A DNA stretch of 64,000 bases from Bradyrhizobium sp. CIAT3101 (GCF_029714945.1 NZ_CP121634.1:5043001-5107000), one strand, 5' to 3'. Shown: positions 8,256 through 17,944, counted from the first letter of the stretch. Program-made: numbers and translations. Notes: generated from the letters alone by a model not told the origin.

Positions 8256-8720
8256 GTGAAAGACAACAACGACATGCCCGGCCATCTGGCGCGCCGGTTC
8301 CAGCAGATCGCGGTCGCCGTGTTTCTCGCCGAGGTCGGCGAAGCCGGCTTCGACCTCACCCCGGTGCAATACGCGGCGCTTGCGACCATCAAGGCCAATC
8401 CGGGGCTCGACCAGGTCACGCTCGCGGGACTGATCGCCTATGACCGCACCACCATCACCGGCGTGGTCGATCGCCTCGTGCAGAAAGGCCTCACTGAGCG
8501 GCGCGCCAGCAGCCGCGACCGCCGCGCCCGCGAGCTCGAGATCACCGACGAGGGCCGCCGCACGCTGCGCAAGATCACGCCCGCGGTCGAATCTGCGCAA
8601 CAGATCATGCTGCGCGGCCTCAGCGCCAAGGAAGGCGAGGACTTGATGCGGCTGCTACGCAAGGCCATCGCCGCCGGCAATGAGCTCAGCCGTGCTCCGC
8701 TGCGTGATGCGCAAGCATGA
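8256..8720 (+). CDS. MarR family regulator (MobR-like)
   Basis: A 154-aa winged-helix repressor. The MarR core runs LTPVQYAALATIKANPGLDQVTLAGLI, then the recognition region DRTTITGVVDRLVQKGLTERRAS and the wing SSRDRRARELEITDEGRR. Start is GTG 8256 with GGAGA seven bases upstream; a later in-frame ATG at residue 7 is possible. Divergent from the aromatic monooxygenase, whose promoter carries a clear palindrome. In Comamonas, MobR represses mobA and is released by 3-hydroxybenzoate; the same control is inferred here. Confidence 0.9.
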   Translation: MKDNNDMPGHLARRFQQIAVAVFLAEVGEAGFDLTPVQYAALATIKANPGLDQVTLAGLIAYDRTTITGVVDRLVQKGLTERRASSRDRRARELEITDEGRRTLRKITPAVESAQQIMLRGLSAKEGEDLMRLLRKAIAAGNELSRAPLRDAQA

Positions 8721-8841
8721 CCCCGTAGTTTTGTACGTATTTGTCGCAGACTCGCGAAACCTGGAGCTAACCTTCGGCTGTTACGGTCGGCATCAATTCT
8801 GCGCTTAACGCGCGATTAACTTTGCCGGTTTGGAGCTTCGG

Positions 8842-9282
8842 ATGTTCAGGGTCGTCATTGCCGCCACGGTCATCGCGCTGTCCACCGGGCATGCGTTCGC
8901 GAATGGGCATGGCGGCGGCGGCGGCGAAGCCCCGGCCGCGCCGAAAGTCGAGGCGGTGCCCGCACCTGCGCGCTACGTTCTGACCAAGCAGGGCCCCAAG
9001 CTCGTCGACCTCAAGGGCATGACGCTCTACTTCTATGAGCGCGACACCAGCGGCAAGACATCGAGCTGTAACGGCAAATGCGCGGAGGCCTGGATTCCGC
9101 TGGCTGCTCCCGCGAATGCGCAGGCGACCGGCGACTTCACGCCGATCACCCGCAATGACGGCAGCAAGATGTGGGCGTTCCGCTACCGTCCGCTCTACAC
9201 GTCGGTGGCCGACAAGGCGCCGGGCGAAGCCAATGGCACCGCCACGACGTTGCAATGGCGCGTCGCCCGGCCCGAGGATTAA
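8842..9282 (+). CDS. Secreted repeat protein, COG4315 type
   Basis: A 146-aa exported protein with a signal peptide (residues 1-20, ending HAFAN) followed by a Gly/Ala/Pro-rich linker. The mature part has the COG4315 pattern of unknown function: LVDLKGMTLYFYERDTSGKTSSCNGKCAEAWIPL (two Cys in CNGKC), then ITRNDGSKMWAFRYRPLYTSVADKAPGEANG. Only about one and a half repeats are present. ATG 8842 has GGAG six bases upstream. Its 3' end overlaps the opposite-strand gene at 9279 by a few bases. Confidence 0.85.
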   Translation: MFRVVIAATVIALSTGHAFANGHGGGGGEAPAAPKVEAVPAPARYVLTKQGPKLVDLKGMTLYFYERDTSGKTSSCNGKCAEAWIPLAAPANAQATGDFTPITRNDGSKMWAFRYRPLYTSVADKAPGEANGTATTLQWRVARPED

Positions 9283-9500
9283 GGCGCGAACGGCGCACGT
9301 CCATCAGTGCCTGAAGTGCCCACAAGCTTCGCATGGGCCGCGGAATCGGCCGAGGCGTAGTTCACCTCCGGATTCCAGTGCAGCACCGAGTACGCGACCA
9401 GTCCGGCGAAGATTGATCCGTAGAAGCCAACGGCAACCAAGCGCCAGTTGCGGACAATGCGACGGTCGCCCTCATTCAATTGATCAAGAAATTTTTGCAT
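9279..9500 (-). CDS. Small single-pass membrane protein
   Basis: A 73-aa protein, MQKFLDQLNEGDRRIVRNWR at the cytoplasmic end, then one hydrophobic helix (LVAVGFYGSIFAGLVAYSVLHW, residues ~21-42) and a polar tail. ATG 9500 follows GGAGG; an upstream in-frame start is less likely. I do not recognise the family. Convergent with the COG4315 gene, with overlapping 3' ends. Confidence 0.65.
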   Translation of the reverse strand: MQKFLDQLNEGDRRIVRNWRLVAVGFYGSIFAGLVAYSVLHWNPEVNYASADSAAHAKLVGTSGTDGRAPFAP

Positions 9501-9657
9501 GATGCCTCCAATGGCAACGAGCCATTGAGACATAGCGCAACCGGCGCCTGGCGCCTGTGAAGCAGTTCACCTTTGCAACCGCCTGGTCGTCGCTCGACGC
9601 TGTCCCGACCTTCAAGCTTCGGTGATGCGGCTGACGTGACAGGTCAGATCAGCTGTC

Positions 9658-10311
9658 TCACCCGCGCCAGTTCGGTCCTGCATTCATCTGCGCACTTTGT
9701 CCAGGCGGTAGCACCACGACGGTTGCGTTGAGCTTCACCCGATCGAACAGATCGATTACGTCCTCATTGCGCATCCGGATGCAGCCCGACGAGATCGCCT
9801 GCCCGATATACTCCGGCTGGTTGGTGCCGTGGATGCGGTAGAGCGTGTCCTTGTTGCCGGTGTAGAGATAGATGCCCCGCGCGCCCAGCGGATTGGCGGG
9901 ACCACCGGCCACGCGCGACGGATACGGCCCGAGTCGCGCCTGGATCTCTGCCGTCGGCACCCAGTCTGGCCATTCCGCCAGACGACCGACACGCGCGACG
10001 CCCGAGAAGGCCATCGCCTCTTCGCCGACCGCGACGCCGTAGCGGATCGCCTTGCCGTCGGGCAGTACGTAATAGAGATAGCGCGCATCGGTATCGACCA
10101 GGATCGTGCCCGGCTGCTCCTTGCGCGGATAATCCACGATGTGGCGGAGATATTGCTCAGGCACGTTCGCCTGGGCGTAAGGCGTGTGCGCCAGCAACTG
10201 ACGGTCGCGCGGCGTCATGCTCGCATCCGTCGATGGCGAGAGCGTCGTCTGCATGCAGCCACCGAGCGGCAGCAGGGCGAGAACGAATAAAGCGAATAGA
10301 GATTTTGGCAC
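9658..10311 (-). CDS. L,D-transpeptidase (YkuD domain) lipoprotein
   Basis: A 217-aa cell-wall enzyme that forms 3-3 cross-links or anchors proteins to peptidoglycan. The N-terminus is a lipoprotein signal with lipobox LPLGGC (Cys at about residue 20). The YkuD domain carries the catalytic motif HGTNQPEYIGQAISSGCIRMRNED: His, then SxGCxR with the nucleophilic Cys. Start taken as GTG 10311, directly before the signal peptide and after GGGGGCC; the upstream in-frame ATG at 10464 would give a non-signal leader. A second L,D-transpeptidase-like protein (DUF2778) lies at 34383-35408. Confidence 0.9.
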   Translation of the reverse strand: MPKSLFALFVLALLPLGGCMQTTLSPSTDASMTPRDRQLLAHTPYAQANVPEQYLRHIVDYPRKEQPGTILVDTDARYLYYVLPDGKAIRYGVAVGEEAMAFSGVARVGRLAEWPDWVPTAEIQARLGPYPSRVAGGPANPLGARGIYLYTGNKDTLYRIHGTNQPEYIGQAISSGCIRMRNEDVIDLFDRVKLNATVVVLPPGQSAQMNAGPNWRG

Positions 10312-10593
10312 CGCCGGCCCCCGATAGCGGATAGCAGCGCCCCCAGCGCAGTAAGAATGCTGCCCAAATCGTGCTGAAAACAAGGCAATGCGGAACACGT
10401 GCCCGTGTTCGGCACGGCTGGTTCCATCACCACAAACGACAGAAGACCGTCGCGATGTCTCCATCGCCTTGCCTTGCTTTGGTCAAACCCGGCTGGACTC
10501 GTGCGACATCAGGCCAACCCCAGGATTTGGTTGAGCTCACGCAACAGATCGGCTCGCGCGAATGCGGACGACCAAGGGGTCAAAGGAGCTGCG

Positions 10594-11607
10594 ATGCTCG
10601 CAACGTTGAACAGCCGGCAGATCGTCGACGAGATCGTGAAGGACACGGTCAGCAACAACGATCCGCACGATGCCGTCCAGATTTCACATGACGTGGTGCG
10701 GGCTTCGCGCGTGACCGGCGAAGCGCCCACGCTGGCACCCGAGTTCACCGCCCGTCCGGAGCCAAAATTCGCGCCGGAGCCCAAAATTCATCCGGAGCCG
10801 AAATTCATCCCGGTCCTGGAGCCGCAAGCGGCAACGCCGTCGGTCGACACCGCCGTGCGCGTCACGGCCAGCGATAGTCGGGGCCGGCCGAAGCGATCGA
10901 CCGCCGGCAGGTGGTTGCGCGGCGCGTTCCTCACATCCCTGTTGGCCGGCGGCAGCGCCGCCGCGACCATCGGCTGGGAGAAGCACGGCGACACTGCGAA
11001 GCAGATGCTTGCCGAATGGACACCGGTCTTGCAGTCGCTGCTGCCTTCGACGTCGAAGACAGCGCCGGTCGCAACCGCGCAGGCCGCGCCGCCCGCCGCA
11101 CAGGATCAGGCCACCGCCACCGACCAACCTGCGGCGACGCCCGCAGCACCGGTTGTCGCCGCCGCCGCCGCGCCCGCCCCGACACAGGCCGATGCCTCGC
11201 AAACAGTGGAGTCCATGACGCGCGACATCGCCGCGATGGCGCAGCAGATCGAGCAGCTCAAGGCCAACATCGCCGAGTTGAAAACAAGTCAGGAGCAGAT
11301 GGTCCGCGAGATGGCGAAGTCATCGGCGCCAAAGCCGGTCGCCGAGACAAAACCGCCGATCGATCCGCGTGCGCGCGTGTCTGCGCTGCAGCCGCGCCCT
11401 TCGGCGCCGATGCCGCCGGTTCGCAAGCCGAAGCCGATCGTGTCGCATAGCTACGCGCCGGCTTATTCGCCGCCGCCGATCGCGCCCCCGCCGCCGCCGT
11501 CACAGGCTGCCGCGGTCCCGCCGCCGGTGGCAGCACCGGTCGCGACGACGCAAGCCGTTGCCGATGATGACGGACCTGTCGTGCGTCCGCCGATGCCGGT
11601 GCACTAG
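10594..11607 (+). CDS. Single-pass membrane protein with coiled coil and Pro-rich tail
   Basis: A 337-aa protein of unknown function. Residues 1-100 are polar, with a short repeated motif (PEPKFAPEPKIHPEPKF). One hydrophobic segment (~112-128, GAFLTSLLAGGSAAATIGW) is followed by an Ala/Pro/Thr-rich linker, a coiled-coil heptad stretch (MTRDIAAMAQQIEQLKANIAELKTSQEQMVREM), and a Pro/Ala/Val-rich C-terminus (PPPIAPPPPP). ATG 10594 has AAAGGAG upstream. Architecture suggests an envelope-spanning structural protein; nothing more specific is supported. Confidence 0.7.
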   Translation: MLATLNSRQIVDEIVKDTVSNNDPHDAVQISHDVVRASRVTGEAPTLAPEFTARPEPKFAPEPKIHPEPKFIPVLEPQAATPSVDTAVRVTASDSRGRPKRSTAGRWLRGAFLTSLLAGGSAAATIGWEKHGDTAKQMLAEWTPVLQSLLPSTSKTAPVATAQAAPPAAQDQATATDQPAATPAAPVVAAAAAPAPTQADASQTVESMTRDIAAMAQQIEQLKANIAELKTSQEQMVREMAKSSAPKPVAETKPPIDPRARVSALQPRPSAPMPPVRKPKPIVSHSYAPAYSPPPIAPPPPPSQAAAVPPPVAAPVATTQAVADDDGPVVRPPMPVH

Positions 11608-11700
11608 CGCCGCATCAAACGACCAACGCAGGCTGGCTGACTCGATGCGATGATGTGAGTCCGTGCAACTACGGTGATGCGCCAACGCGCAGAAAGAGAA

Positions 11701-11730
11701 AAGGCCGTCGGGATCTATGCCGCCGGCCTT
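11701..11730 (+). terminator. Candidate terminator in the 11.6-12.0 kb intergenic region
   Basis: Arms AAGGCCG / CGGCCTT (11701-11707, 11724-11730) flanked by A-rich then T-rich sequence, about 95 bp after the preceding gene. Loop of 16 nt makes it moderate. The rest of the 369-bp gap (11608-11976) holds no other recognisable feature. Confidence 0.45.
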
Positions 11731-11976
11731 CTCTTGCAGCTGCCGGTTCCCGGAGCCCGGTTCTGCTGCAATTCCATGCCTTATGATCACGCCGACATAT
11801 TTAATAAAATCTTAAAGCGCTGGAGCCTTGCACATCATTTCTGCGCCATAAGCGCAGAGATTGCGCGATCCGATCATCGGATAAATATCGACTCAGTGGT
11901 ACGATCTCTCATGTTTCGAAGCCGTCCGTTTGAAGGCTTCTTTTGGAAATTTGGATCGTCACACCGGGGAATTCGG

Positions 11977-12207
11977 ATGCCGTACTATTCCTTCGATCTC
12001 GTGGTTGGTGAAGAGTTCAAGAACCAGGGTGGAATCATCCTCGAAGACATCGAGGTTGCCTCCGATCGCGCCGTTCAGCTCGCCACCGAGCTGTCGCAGG
12101 TGAAGCCGGAGCTGCAGCGGAAAGGTTGCTCGGTGCGCGTCACCGATCGCGATCACAACGAGGTCTATCGCACGCCGCTCGATCCCGTGCCGGCCTGGCG
12201 TCGCTAG
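11977..12207 (+). CDS. DUF6894-like small protein
   Basis: A 76-aa cytosolic protein, MPYYSFDLVVGEEFKNQGG then LEDIEVASDRAVQLATEL and VTDRDHNEVYRTPLD. The pattern Y-F-x-L/V...G..L.D...A...A...L...V.V.D..G..V matches the DUF6894 family, common in Bradyrhizobium in many copies and of unknown function. ATG 11977 follows GGGGA. It abuts the opposite-strand SDR gene with no gap. Confidence 0.7.
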   Translation: MPYYSFDLVVGEEFKNQGGIILEDIEVASDRAVQLATELSQVKPELQRKGCSVRVTDRDHNEVYRTPLDPVPAWRR

Positions 12208-12993
12208 CTAGTCGTCCAGCACCGGCGCTTCGAACCAGTTCGTCAGCGACAAGCCGCCGTCGACGACGAAGGCCGCGCCGGTGACGTAGCCTGATAGCTT
12301 GTTCGAGAGCACGGTCAGTGCCATCGGCACGAGGTCGTCGGCCTCGCCGAGACGCCCGAGCGGAATGTGTCGCGCCAGCGAAGCATCCGCAACGAACCCT
12401 CCGGCCGCGATCGCACCCGGCACCAGCGCGTTGACGCGGATGTGGTGACGACCGAAGGTCTTTGCGAGCTCCTTCACCAGCATCGCCATCCCCGCCTTTG
12501 CCGTCGAGTAGTGCGGCAGGTTGCGCGGCGTGCCGGCGTGCAGCGAGGTGAGAAACAGGAACGAGCCGGGCCGTTTCGCCGCGATCAGCCGTTTTGCGAT
12601 TTCGCGCGCCAGATGAAAGCCGGCATCGAGATTGACGGCGTGCATCTCCTGCCAGGTCCGGCGATCGACCGCGAGCGCATGATCGGCCTCGCGCCGCGGC
12701 GGCGAGGCGCTGTGCACGAAATGCGTGACCTCGCCAAGCGCCGCATCGGCGGCCGCAAGCAATTCGTCGCACGCCTCGAGCCGGGCGAGATCGCCGACCC
12801 AGGGCCGCGCCAGATCAGGCGACCCGCTCGCGTCAATGGCGGCCTTGACCCGCTCCGCGCTGACATCGGCAAAGAGCGTCCGCACGCCCTCGCCGACCAA
12901 GCCCTGCGCGATCGCGCGGCCGATACCGTTGCCCGCACCGGTGACGAGTGCCCTGTCGCGTGCGGGATCGAACGGTGTGCTGAACAGGCTCAT
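12208..12993 (-). CDS. Short-chain dehydrogenase/reductase (SDR)
   Basis: A 261-aa NAD(P)-dependent oxidoreductase. Cofactor motif TGAGNGIG (residues ~19-26), catalytic Ser in FLTSLHAG and YxxxK in HYSTAKAG, then the C-terminal GYVTGAAFVVDGG of classical SDRs. ATG 12993 is where homology begins; the upstream in-frame ATG at 13068 adds 25 non-conserved residues. Substrate unknown; related to 3-oxoacyl-ACP-reductase-like SDRs. No obvious operon partner. Confidence 0.88.
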   Translation of the reverse strand: MSLFSTPFDPARDRALVTGAGNGIGRAIAQGLVGEGVRTLFADVSAERVKAAIDASGSPDLARPWVGDLARLEACDELLAAADAALGEVTHFVHSASPPRREADHALAVDRRTWQEMHAVNLDAGFHLAREIAKRLIAAKRPGSFLFLTSLHAGTPRNLPHYSTAKAGMAMLVKELAKTFGRHHIRVNALVPGAIAAGGFVADASLARHIPLGRLGEADDLVPMALTVLSNKLSGYVTGAAFVVDGGLSLTNWFEAPVLDD

Positions 12994-13122
12994 GTCGCTC
13001 TCCGGGGGCAAGGTCGGGCCCAATCTAGCGTGCCCCACAAACAGGCGACAATCAGCCCCGGCGACCATTGCGAAGCGGCCCGCCGGACGCTAGCCTCCCC
13101 AAAAAACGAGGAGGATCCAAGG

Positions 13123-13515
13123 ATGCGCTACCCGTTCCTGATGGCAGGCCTGTTGCTGCTCGCCGCGCCCGCCCAGGCAGCTGACGACCATACGCGCTCG
13201 AACTATGTGACGATGGTCTTGCAGGCCTTCGCCGCCAAGGTCGAATGCCCGAACACGGACGTCGCCTATCAGGATCTGGTGCAGAAGGCGCAGCAGATGC
13301 AGCTTCCCGATGGCACCACCGAGCAGGTGCGCAAGGCCATTGCCTGGATGCACACCGGCGGCAAGATGGGCGAGAAGCAGTCCGACGACATCATGGCGGA
13401 GGTCGCGGTCGCAACCCAGACGACGGACCTCGACCAGCGCCGGCTCGGCATGACCAGCTGGTGCGAAAAGCAGAAGACCAACCTTGCCGGCTTGATCCGA
13501 AACAAGGGCGGTTAA
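13123..13515 (+). CDS. Small exported protein of unknown function (130 aa)
   Basis: A 130-aa protein with a clear signal peptide (MAGLLLLAAPAQAAD). The mature part is helical with a few cysteines (KVECPN, TSWCEKQK) that could form a disulfide. RBS GAGGA precedes ATG 13123. Family not recognised. A second small secreted protein follows 107 bp on, possibly co-transcribed. Confidence 0.7.
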   Translation: MRYPFLMAGLLLLAAPAQAADDHTRSNYVTMVLQAFAAKVECPNTDVAYQDLVQKAQQMQLPDGTTEQVRKAIAWMHTGGKMGEKQSDDIMAEVAVATQTTDLDQRRLGMTSWCEKQKTNLAGLIRNKGG

Positions 13516-13622
13516 CCGGCTTTTCCCGCACCGTTAAGCACGCCGCGACGGAACCCTCGTCGCGGCCCATAATCGTCACATTCCTGGCCAGCATGCGAGG
13601 CGTCTTCAAACTGGAGAACCCC

Positions 13623-13871
13623 ATGCGGATCACTCATCTCGTCTTCGCCGGCCTGCTCGCGGCGAGCGCCGTGCTGACAGCGCCCGCGCTGGCGAAGAAT
13701 TCCGATTCCCGGAAGGGCGAGGATAAGGCGACCTCGTCATCGTGCAGCGCCTATCAGCAGGCGGCGGACGGATCCTGGGAGCAGCTCCCCTGCAAGGAGA
13801 CCGGCGAGCGGGCGCAGCCGCAGACTCAGCACAAGCCGGCAACGCAAGGTGCCGAGCAAGACGAACGCTAG
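13623..13871 (+). CDS. Small exported protein of unknown function (82 aa)
   Basis: An 82-aa protein with a signal peptide (HLVFAGLLAASAVLTAPALAK). The mature 58 residues are hydrophilic with two Cys (SSSCSAYQ, QLPCKET) and a Gln/Glu-rich tail. GGAG precedes ATG 13623. No recognised family. Confidence 0.65.
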   Translation: MRITHLVFAGLLAASAVLTAPALAKNSDSRKGEDKATSSSCSAYQQAADGSWEQLPCKETGERAQPQTQHKPATQGAEQDER

Positions 13872-13950
13872 ACCAACCCGACAGAGCGGGAACCGGGCGG
13901 CCTTGACCGGGTTGTCGGCTTGCCGCGGTGCATAGTCCAGCTAAGGTGCC

Positions 13951-16113
13951 GTGGGCAGGGCTGAGGATCAGCCGCTGGAAACGCCAACCCCGCGAGCGCT
14001 TGTGGATTCGATCGAGTTTGAGGACCTGCAACGCCGCCTGAAGGCGCTTGAGGAGGAAAACGCACGCCTCAAGGCCCAGGGCATCGCCGTTGTCGGCGAG
14101 CGAAAAAGGGCGGAGTCTGCGCTCGCTGAAAGCGAGGAGCGCTACCGGACGCTGTTCAACTCGATCGACGAAGGCTTTTGCATCATCGAGTTCTTCGACG
14201 GTCCACACGGCCCGCTCAGCGATTACATCCATGTCGAGGCCAATCCCGCCTACACCCAGCATGCGGGCATTCCGAACGTGGTCGGCCAGAAGGTCCGCGA
14301 GATGGTCCCGGCCGAAGCCGGCGGCTGGGTGGAGCTCTATGGCGGTGTCCTGCGTACCGGTGTACCGATCCGCTTCGAGCGCGAGCTGGTCGCCACAGGG
14401 CGCCACCTCGAGCTCGCCGCCTTCCGGGTCGAGCCGGCCAGCCGCAAGCAGGTTGCGGTGCTGTTCCAGGACATCACGCCGCGCAAGCGCGCCGAGCGGG
14501 ATCTGCAGCAGCTCAACGAGACGTTGGAGGCGCGCGTGGTCGCGGCGCTGGCCGAACGCAAAGTGTTTGCCGACCTCGTCGAGGGCACCGACGCCTACGT
14601 CCAGGTCGTAGATCCCGATTTCCGCTGGCTCGCCATCAACGGCGCATCCGCGCGCGAATTCCACCGCATCTTCGGCGTGTTGCCCAAGGTCGGTGACAAC
14701 ATGCTTGAAGTGCTTAAGGACCAGCCGGAGCATCTCGACGTCGTCCGCGCGGTCTGGTCGCGAGCGCTGGCCGGCGAGACCTTCGTCGAGATCGCCGAGT
14801 TCGGCGAGCCCGGCCGCGCACGACGCTTCTACGAGATGCGGTTCAATTGCCTGCGCGACGGCAACGGCAAGCTGCTCGGCGCCTACCAATATTCCTACGA
14901 CGTCACCGAGCGCCTGAAGGAGCAGGAACGGCTTCGCGATGCCGAGGAGGCGCTGCGCCAGTCACAGAAGATGGAAGCGGTCGGCCAGCTCACCGGCGGC
15001 ATTGCGCACGACTTCAACAATCTGCTCACCGGCATCACCGGCTCGCTGGAGCTGTTGCAGACGCGGCTCGGCCAGGGCCGCGTCAAGGAGATCGACCGCT
15101 ATGTGACCGCGGCGCAAGGCGCGGCCCGGCGCGCAGCCGCCCTCACCCACCGTTTGCTGGCCTTCTCGCGACGGCAGACGCTCGATCCGAGGCCCACCGA
15201 CCTCAACCGGCTGGTGATGGGCATGGAGGAATTGATCCGCCGCACCGTCGGTCCCGAAATCGCGCTGGAGGTCGTCACCGCAGGCGGATTGTGGGCGACG
15301 CTGATCGATGCCTCGCAGCTCGAAAATGCGCTGCTCAACCTCTGCATCAATGCGCGTGACGCGATGCCGGAGGGCGGCCGCATCACCATCGAGACCGCCA
15401 ATCGCTGGCTCGATGAACATGGCGCGGGCGAACGCGATCTCGAACCCGGGCAATACGTCTCGCTTTGTGTCACCGACACCGGCACGGGCATGGCCGCCGA
15501 TGTGATCGAGCGCGCCTTCGATCCGTTCTTCACCACGAAGCCCATGGGCCAAGGTACAGGCCTCGGTCTCTCCATGGTCTATGGTTTCGTGCGGCAGTCC
15601 GGCGGACAGGTCCGCATCTATTCCGAGGTCGGACAAGGCACCACGATGTGCCTCTATCTGCCGCGCCATTACGGCCACGAGGCAGACAAGCCGTCAGCAC
15701 TCGCCACCAAGAGCCCGGTACGCCCGCAGGCAAGCCACACCATCCTGATCGTCGACGACGAACCCTCGATCCGCATGCTGCTCACGGACGCGCTGGAAGA
15801 GATCGGCTTTGATGTCATCGAAGCGCATGACGGCCCAACCGGACTGAAGATTCTGCAATCAGATGCGACCATCGACCTGCTCATCACCGATGTCGGCCTG
15901 CCCGGCGGCATGAACGGTCGCCAGCTCGCGGATGCCGGGCGCGCGACCAAGCCGGCGTTGAAGGTTCTGTTCATCACCGGCTATGCGGAGAACGCGATCA
16001 TCGGCAACGGCCAGCTCACGCCCGGCATGCAGGTGCTGACCAAGCCGTTCGTGGTCGAGGCGCTGGCGGGCCGCGTGCTCGATATAATCAAGGACGGAAC
16101 CGGACCAAGCTGA
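13951..16113 (+). CDS. Soluble PAS-PAS hybrid sensor histidine kinase with receiver domain
   Basis: A 720-aa two-component protein with no membrane segment. Order: short coiled coil (~20-60), PAS (~60-180), linker coiled coil, PAS (~205-325), HisKA with phospho-acceptor His353 in [14 protein letters not shown], HATPase with N-box [16 protein letters not shown]1 DTGTGM, F-box DPFFTTK and G2 [10 protein letters not shown], then a C-terminal receiver (~595-715) with VDDEPS and phospho-acceptor Asp647 in LLITDVGL, and the terminal Lys in LTKPF. Start is GTG 13951 after AAGGTG. No response regulator gene is adjacent, so it is an orphan; the attached receiver suggests a phosphorelay or feedback. 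Confidence 0.92.
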   Translation: MGRAEDQPLETPTPRALVDSIEFEDLQRRLKALEEENARLKAQGIAVVGERKRAESALAESEERYRTLFNSIDEGFCIIEFFDGPHGPLSDYIHVEANPAYTQHAGIPNVVGQKVREMVPAEAGGWVELYGGVLRTGVPIRFERELVATGRHLELAAFRVEPASRKQVAVLFQDITPRKRAERDLQQLNETLEARVVAALAERKVFADLVEGTDAYVQVVDPDFRWLAINGASAREFHRIFGVLPKVGDNMLEVLKDQPEHLDVVRAVWSRALAGETFVEIAEFGEPGRARRFYEMRFNCLRDGNGKLLGAYQYSYDVTERLKEQERLRDAEEALRQSQKMEAVGQLTGGIAHDFNNLLTGITGSLELLQTRLGQGRVKEIDRYVTAAQGAARRAAALTHRLLAFSRRQTLDPRPTDLNRLVMGMEELIRRTVGPEIALEVVTAGGLWATLIDASQLENALLNLCINARDAMPEGGRITIETANRWLDEHGAGERDLEPGQYVSLCVTDTGTGMAADVIERAFDPFFTTKPMGQGTGLGLSMVYGFVRQSGGQVRIYSEVGQGTTMCLYLPRHYGHEADKPSALATKSPVRPQASHTILIVDDEPSIRMLLTDALEEIGFDVIEAHDGPTGLKILQSDATIDLLITDVGLPGGMNGRQLADAGRATKPALKVLFITGYAENAIIGNGQLTPGMQVLTKPFVVEALAGRVLDIIKDGTGPS

Positions 16114-16127
16114 CGAATCCGGTTCCG
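16095..16127. terminator. Hairpin between convergent genes
   Basis: Perfect 10-bp arms CGGAACCGGA / TCCGGTTCCG (16095-16104, 16118-16127) with a 13-nt loop, spanning the kinase stop codon and reaching toward the convergent gene that ends at 16133. Candidate bidirectional terminator; no U-tract. Confidence 0.5.
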
Positions 16128-16132
16128 GCGCA

Positions 16133-16318
16133 TCAACTAACGGCCGGACCGCGCATGATCTTCATGGCATCGGCGATGTGGCGCCATTCCTTGGCTTCGT
16201 CGGCCTCGCCACGGCCCTCGCAGGCCTGCGCCTGTTCGGCAGCCTTCGCAATCGCAGCGAAACCATGCCGTTCCAGCATCTGCCGGGCGACGGTGTGAAC
16301 CTGGACCTCGGACATCAT
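16133..16318 (-). CDS. Small helical protein of unknown function (61 aa)
   Basis: A 61-aa protein (MMSEVQVHTVARQMLERHG, then AKAAEQAQACEGRGEADEAKEWRHIADAMKIM). GGGAGAAG precedes the ATGATG start. It looks like a complete small helical protein of a kind frequent in rhizobia; I do not know a function. Same strand as the choloylglycine-hydrolase-like gene 99 bp upstream. Confidence 0.65.
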   Translation of the reverse strand: MMSEVQVHTVARQMLERHGFAAIAKAAEQAQACEGRGEADEAKEWRHIADAMKIMRGPAVS

Positions 16319-16417
16319 GGGCGCTTCTCCCGGTTTGGCCCGCGGCGCATCGCTCGCGCGCGTCCAGCGGGCCTCTGACAACGATGAAGGCGTGGGTCCC
16401 GTTCCGCACGCTACCGA

Positions 16418-17491
16418 TCACATCGGCAGGCCCAGGAACTTGAACGGCTCGGCCTCGCGGAAGCTGGCGGTCGCATCGCCCGCAAATGTGTGATCCTGGT
16501 CCGGGCCGAGATCGAGCTTCTTCACCTTTCCGGTCTGCGGCGAGAAATCGACCTTCTTGAGATCGACCCAGAACGTGTTCGGCGTCAGCACCGACTCGAA
16601 GAAATAGAGTTTTCGCTGGTGGTCGGCGACAGTGCGCCAGCGCGTCGACGAGATGTTCGGTTCGTCCGGCGTGTTGATGCCGAAAGGCACGGAGGTATTG
16701 CGGATCACGCTGAAGACGCTGGCGAGCGCGCGGTCGGGATTCTCGTCCTTCGGGATCGCGTTGACGTAGAACGAGGCGCGCGCGAACCGGTCGGAAGCGC
16801 GGTTGGTGCCGGGCAAGAACACCGTGCCGCCGATCTGCTTCCAATAGGCGTTGAGCGCGAGTTGCTCGTCGAAGGTCGGCGAATTCGTCATCACCTGGTA
16901 TTGCCGGCCGTGATGGATGACTTGCTTGCCGGCGATATATTCGACGATGGCGCTGTCGCCGGTCGCATCCGAGATCGACAGGTGCAGCGTCGCGAGCCGC
17001 TTCTCGCCCGGCACGTTGTCGGTGACGATCGTGAACGGCTCCTTCGCGAGCACGTCGACCGCCTCTTGCACGGTGGCGAAATTGTCGAGCACATATTGCG
17101 CCCATGCCGCGATGGTGAGGCCCGGCTTGCTCTGGTCGAACTTGGGGTATTCCGACTCCACCAGCCACAGCACGTTGGCCATCAGGCCGGCCTCGTTGAG
17201 CCCATCGGTGGTCGAGATGTCGTAGCCCGAGGCGATCACGCTGCCGTATTTCGAGGTCCATTTGAGCGAGTTGGACCCCACTTCGCCGGTTCGGGCCATG
17301 CCGCGCGGAAAGATCCAGAGATTGGTGGCAACATCGCTCTTCCAGTCCATGGAGCGCGCCGTGATCACCTGATTGCTTGCGCCGTGATAGACGAAACGCG
17401 TGCAGGCCAGCGAGACCGATGGCGCGGCCGCGATCGCTGCGGCGAGCGCCACGGCCATGATGCGTTGATGGATCGGCTGTCCCGACGGCAT
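16418..17491 (-). CDS. Linear amide C-N hydrolase, choloylglycine hydrolase family (exported)
   Basis: A 357-aa Ntn-hydrolase. The signal peptide ends SVSLA, which places the next residue, Cys (CTRFVYHG), at the mature N-terminus as the autocatalytic nucleophile of this family (conjugated bile acid hydrolase, penicillin V acylase). Family signatures follow: ITARSMDW, with the conserved Arg and Asp, DGLNEAGLMANVLWL, and later TNSPTFDEQL. ATG 17491 is preceded by GGAAGGGAA. Gram-negative members often act on penicillin V or acyl-homoserine lactones, so quorum-quenching is possible but unproven. Confidence 0.88.
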   Translation of the reverse strand: MPSGQPIHQRIMAVALAAAIAAAPSVSLACTRFVYHGASNQVITARSMDWKSDVATNLWIFPRGMARTGEVGSNSLKWTSKYGSVIASGYDISTTDGLNEAGLMANVLWLVESEYPKFDQSKPGLTIAAWAQYVLDNFATVQEAVDVLAKEPFTIVTDNVPGEKRLATLHLSISDATGDSAIVEYIAGKQVIHHGRQYQVMTNSPTFDEQLALNAYWKQIGGTVFLPGTNRASDRFARASFYVNAIPKDENPDRALASVFSVIRNTSVPFGINTPDEPNISSTRWRTVADHQRKLYFFESVLTPNTFWVDLKKVDFSPQTGKVKKLDLGPDQDHTFAGDATASFREAEPFKFLGLPM

Positions 17492-17598
17492 GGCGCATTC
17501 CCTTCCTGAACCAGCAGGACGCGCAACGCCCTGCAATGACAATCCAGCGTCGAGACGGAATCGGGCGAAACCGTGGTTCCCGGCATGCACGCAAGACA

Positions 17599-17630
17599 AA
17601 GGCGGCCCGCCGTGCCCGGCGGACCGCCTT
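17599..17630 (-). terminator. Terminator of the minCDE transcript
   Basis: A 14-bp stem with one mismatch (17599-17612, 17617-17630) and a TGCC loop, located 33 bp beyond the minE stop. On the minus strand it is followed by TTTGTCTT. Confidence 0.75.
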
Positions 17631-17662
17631 CTCACCCACCCCAAAGTCTGCGGTCGCGTCCC

Positions 17663-17944
17663 CTACGCGACAGCCACTTTCTTACGCTCGATATCGTTGG
17701 GCACCTCGATGTCGACTTCGAGGGTCGAGACCTCGTCGCCGCGCTCGAGCCGCACGATGACCTTGGTCGGATCCAGCGTCACGTGCTTGGACACGACGGC
17801 GAGAATTTCCTCGCGCAGCACGCCGAGCAGATCGGGCTGGCCACGCAGTCCGCGTTCATGGGCAAGCAGGATCTGCAACCGTTCGCGAGCGACGGGTGCG
17901 GACGCCTTGTTGCCGCGGAGAAGCCGAAGCAGACCCATGCTCAT
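17663..17944 (-). CDS. minE: Cell division topological specificity factor MinE
   Basis: A 93-aa protein that stimulates MinD ATPase and confines the division inhibitor to the poles. The N-terminal anti-MinCD helix is [14 protein letters not shown], and the C-terminal topological domain is [40 protein letters not shown]. Its ATG overlaps the minD stop in ATGA, so translation is coupled. Start at 17944 agrees with the family's short N-terminus (MSMGLLRLL). Confidence 0.96.
   Translation of the reverse strand: MSMGLLRLLRGNKASAPVARERLQILLAHERGLRGQPDLLGVLREEILAVVSKHVTLDPTKVIVRLERGDEVSTLEVDIEVPNDIERKKVAVA

Noticed and set aside
16418..17491. Assignment as a bile salt hydrolase
   Set aside because: The Ntn Cys and fold are shown, but bile salts are unlikely substrates for a soil bacterium; penicillin V or AHL acylase is as likely, so only the family is called.
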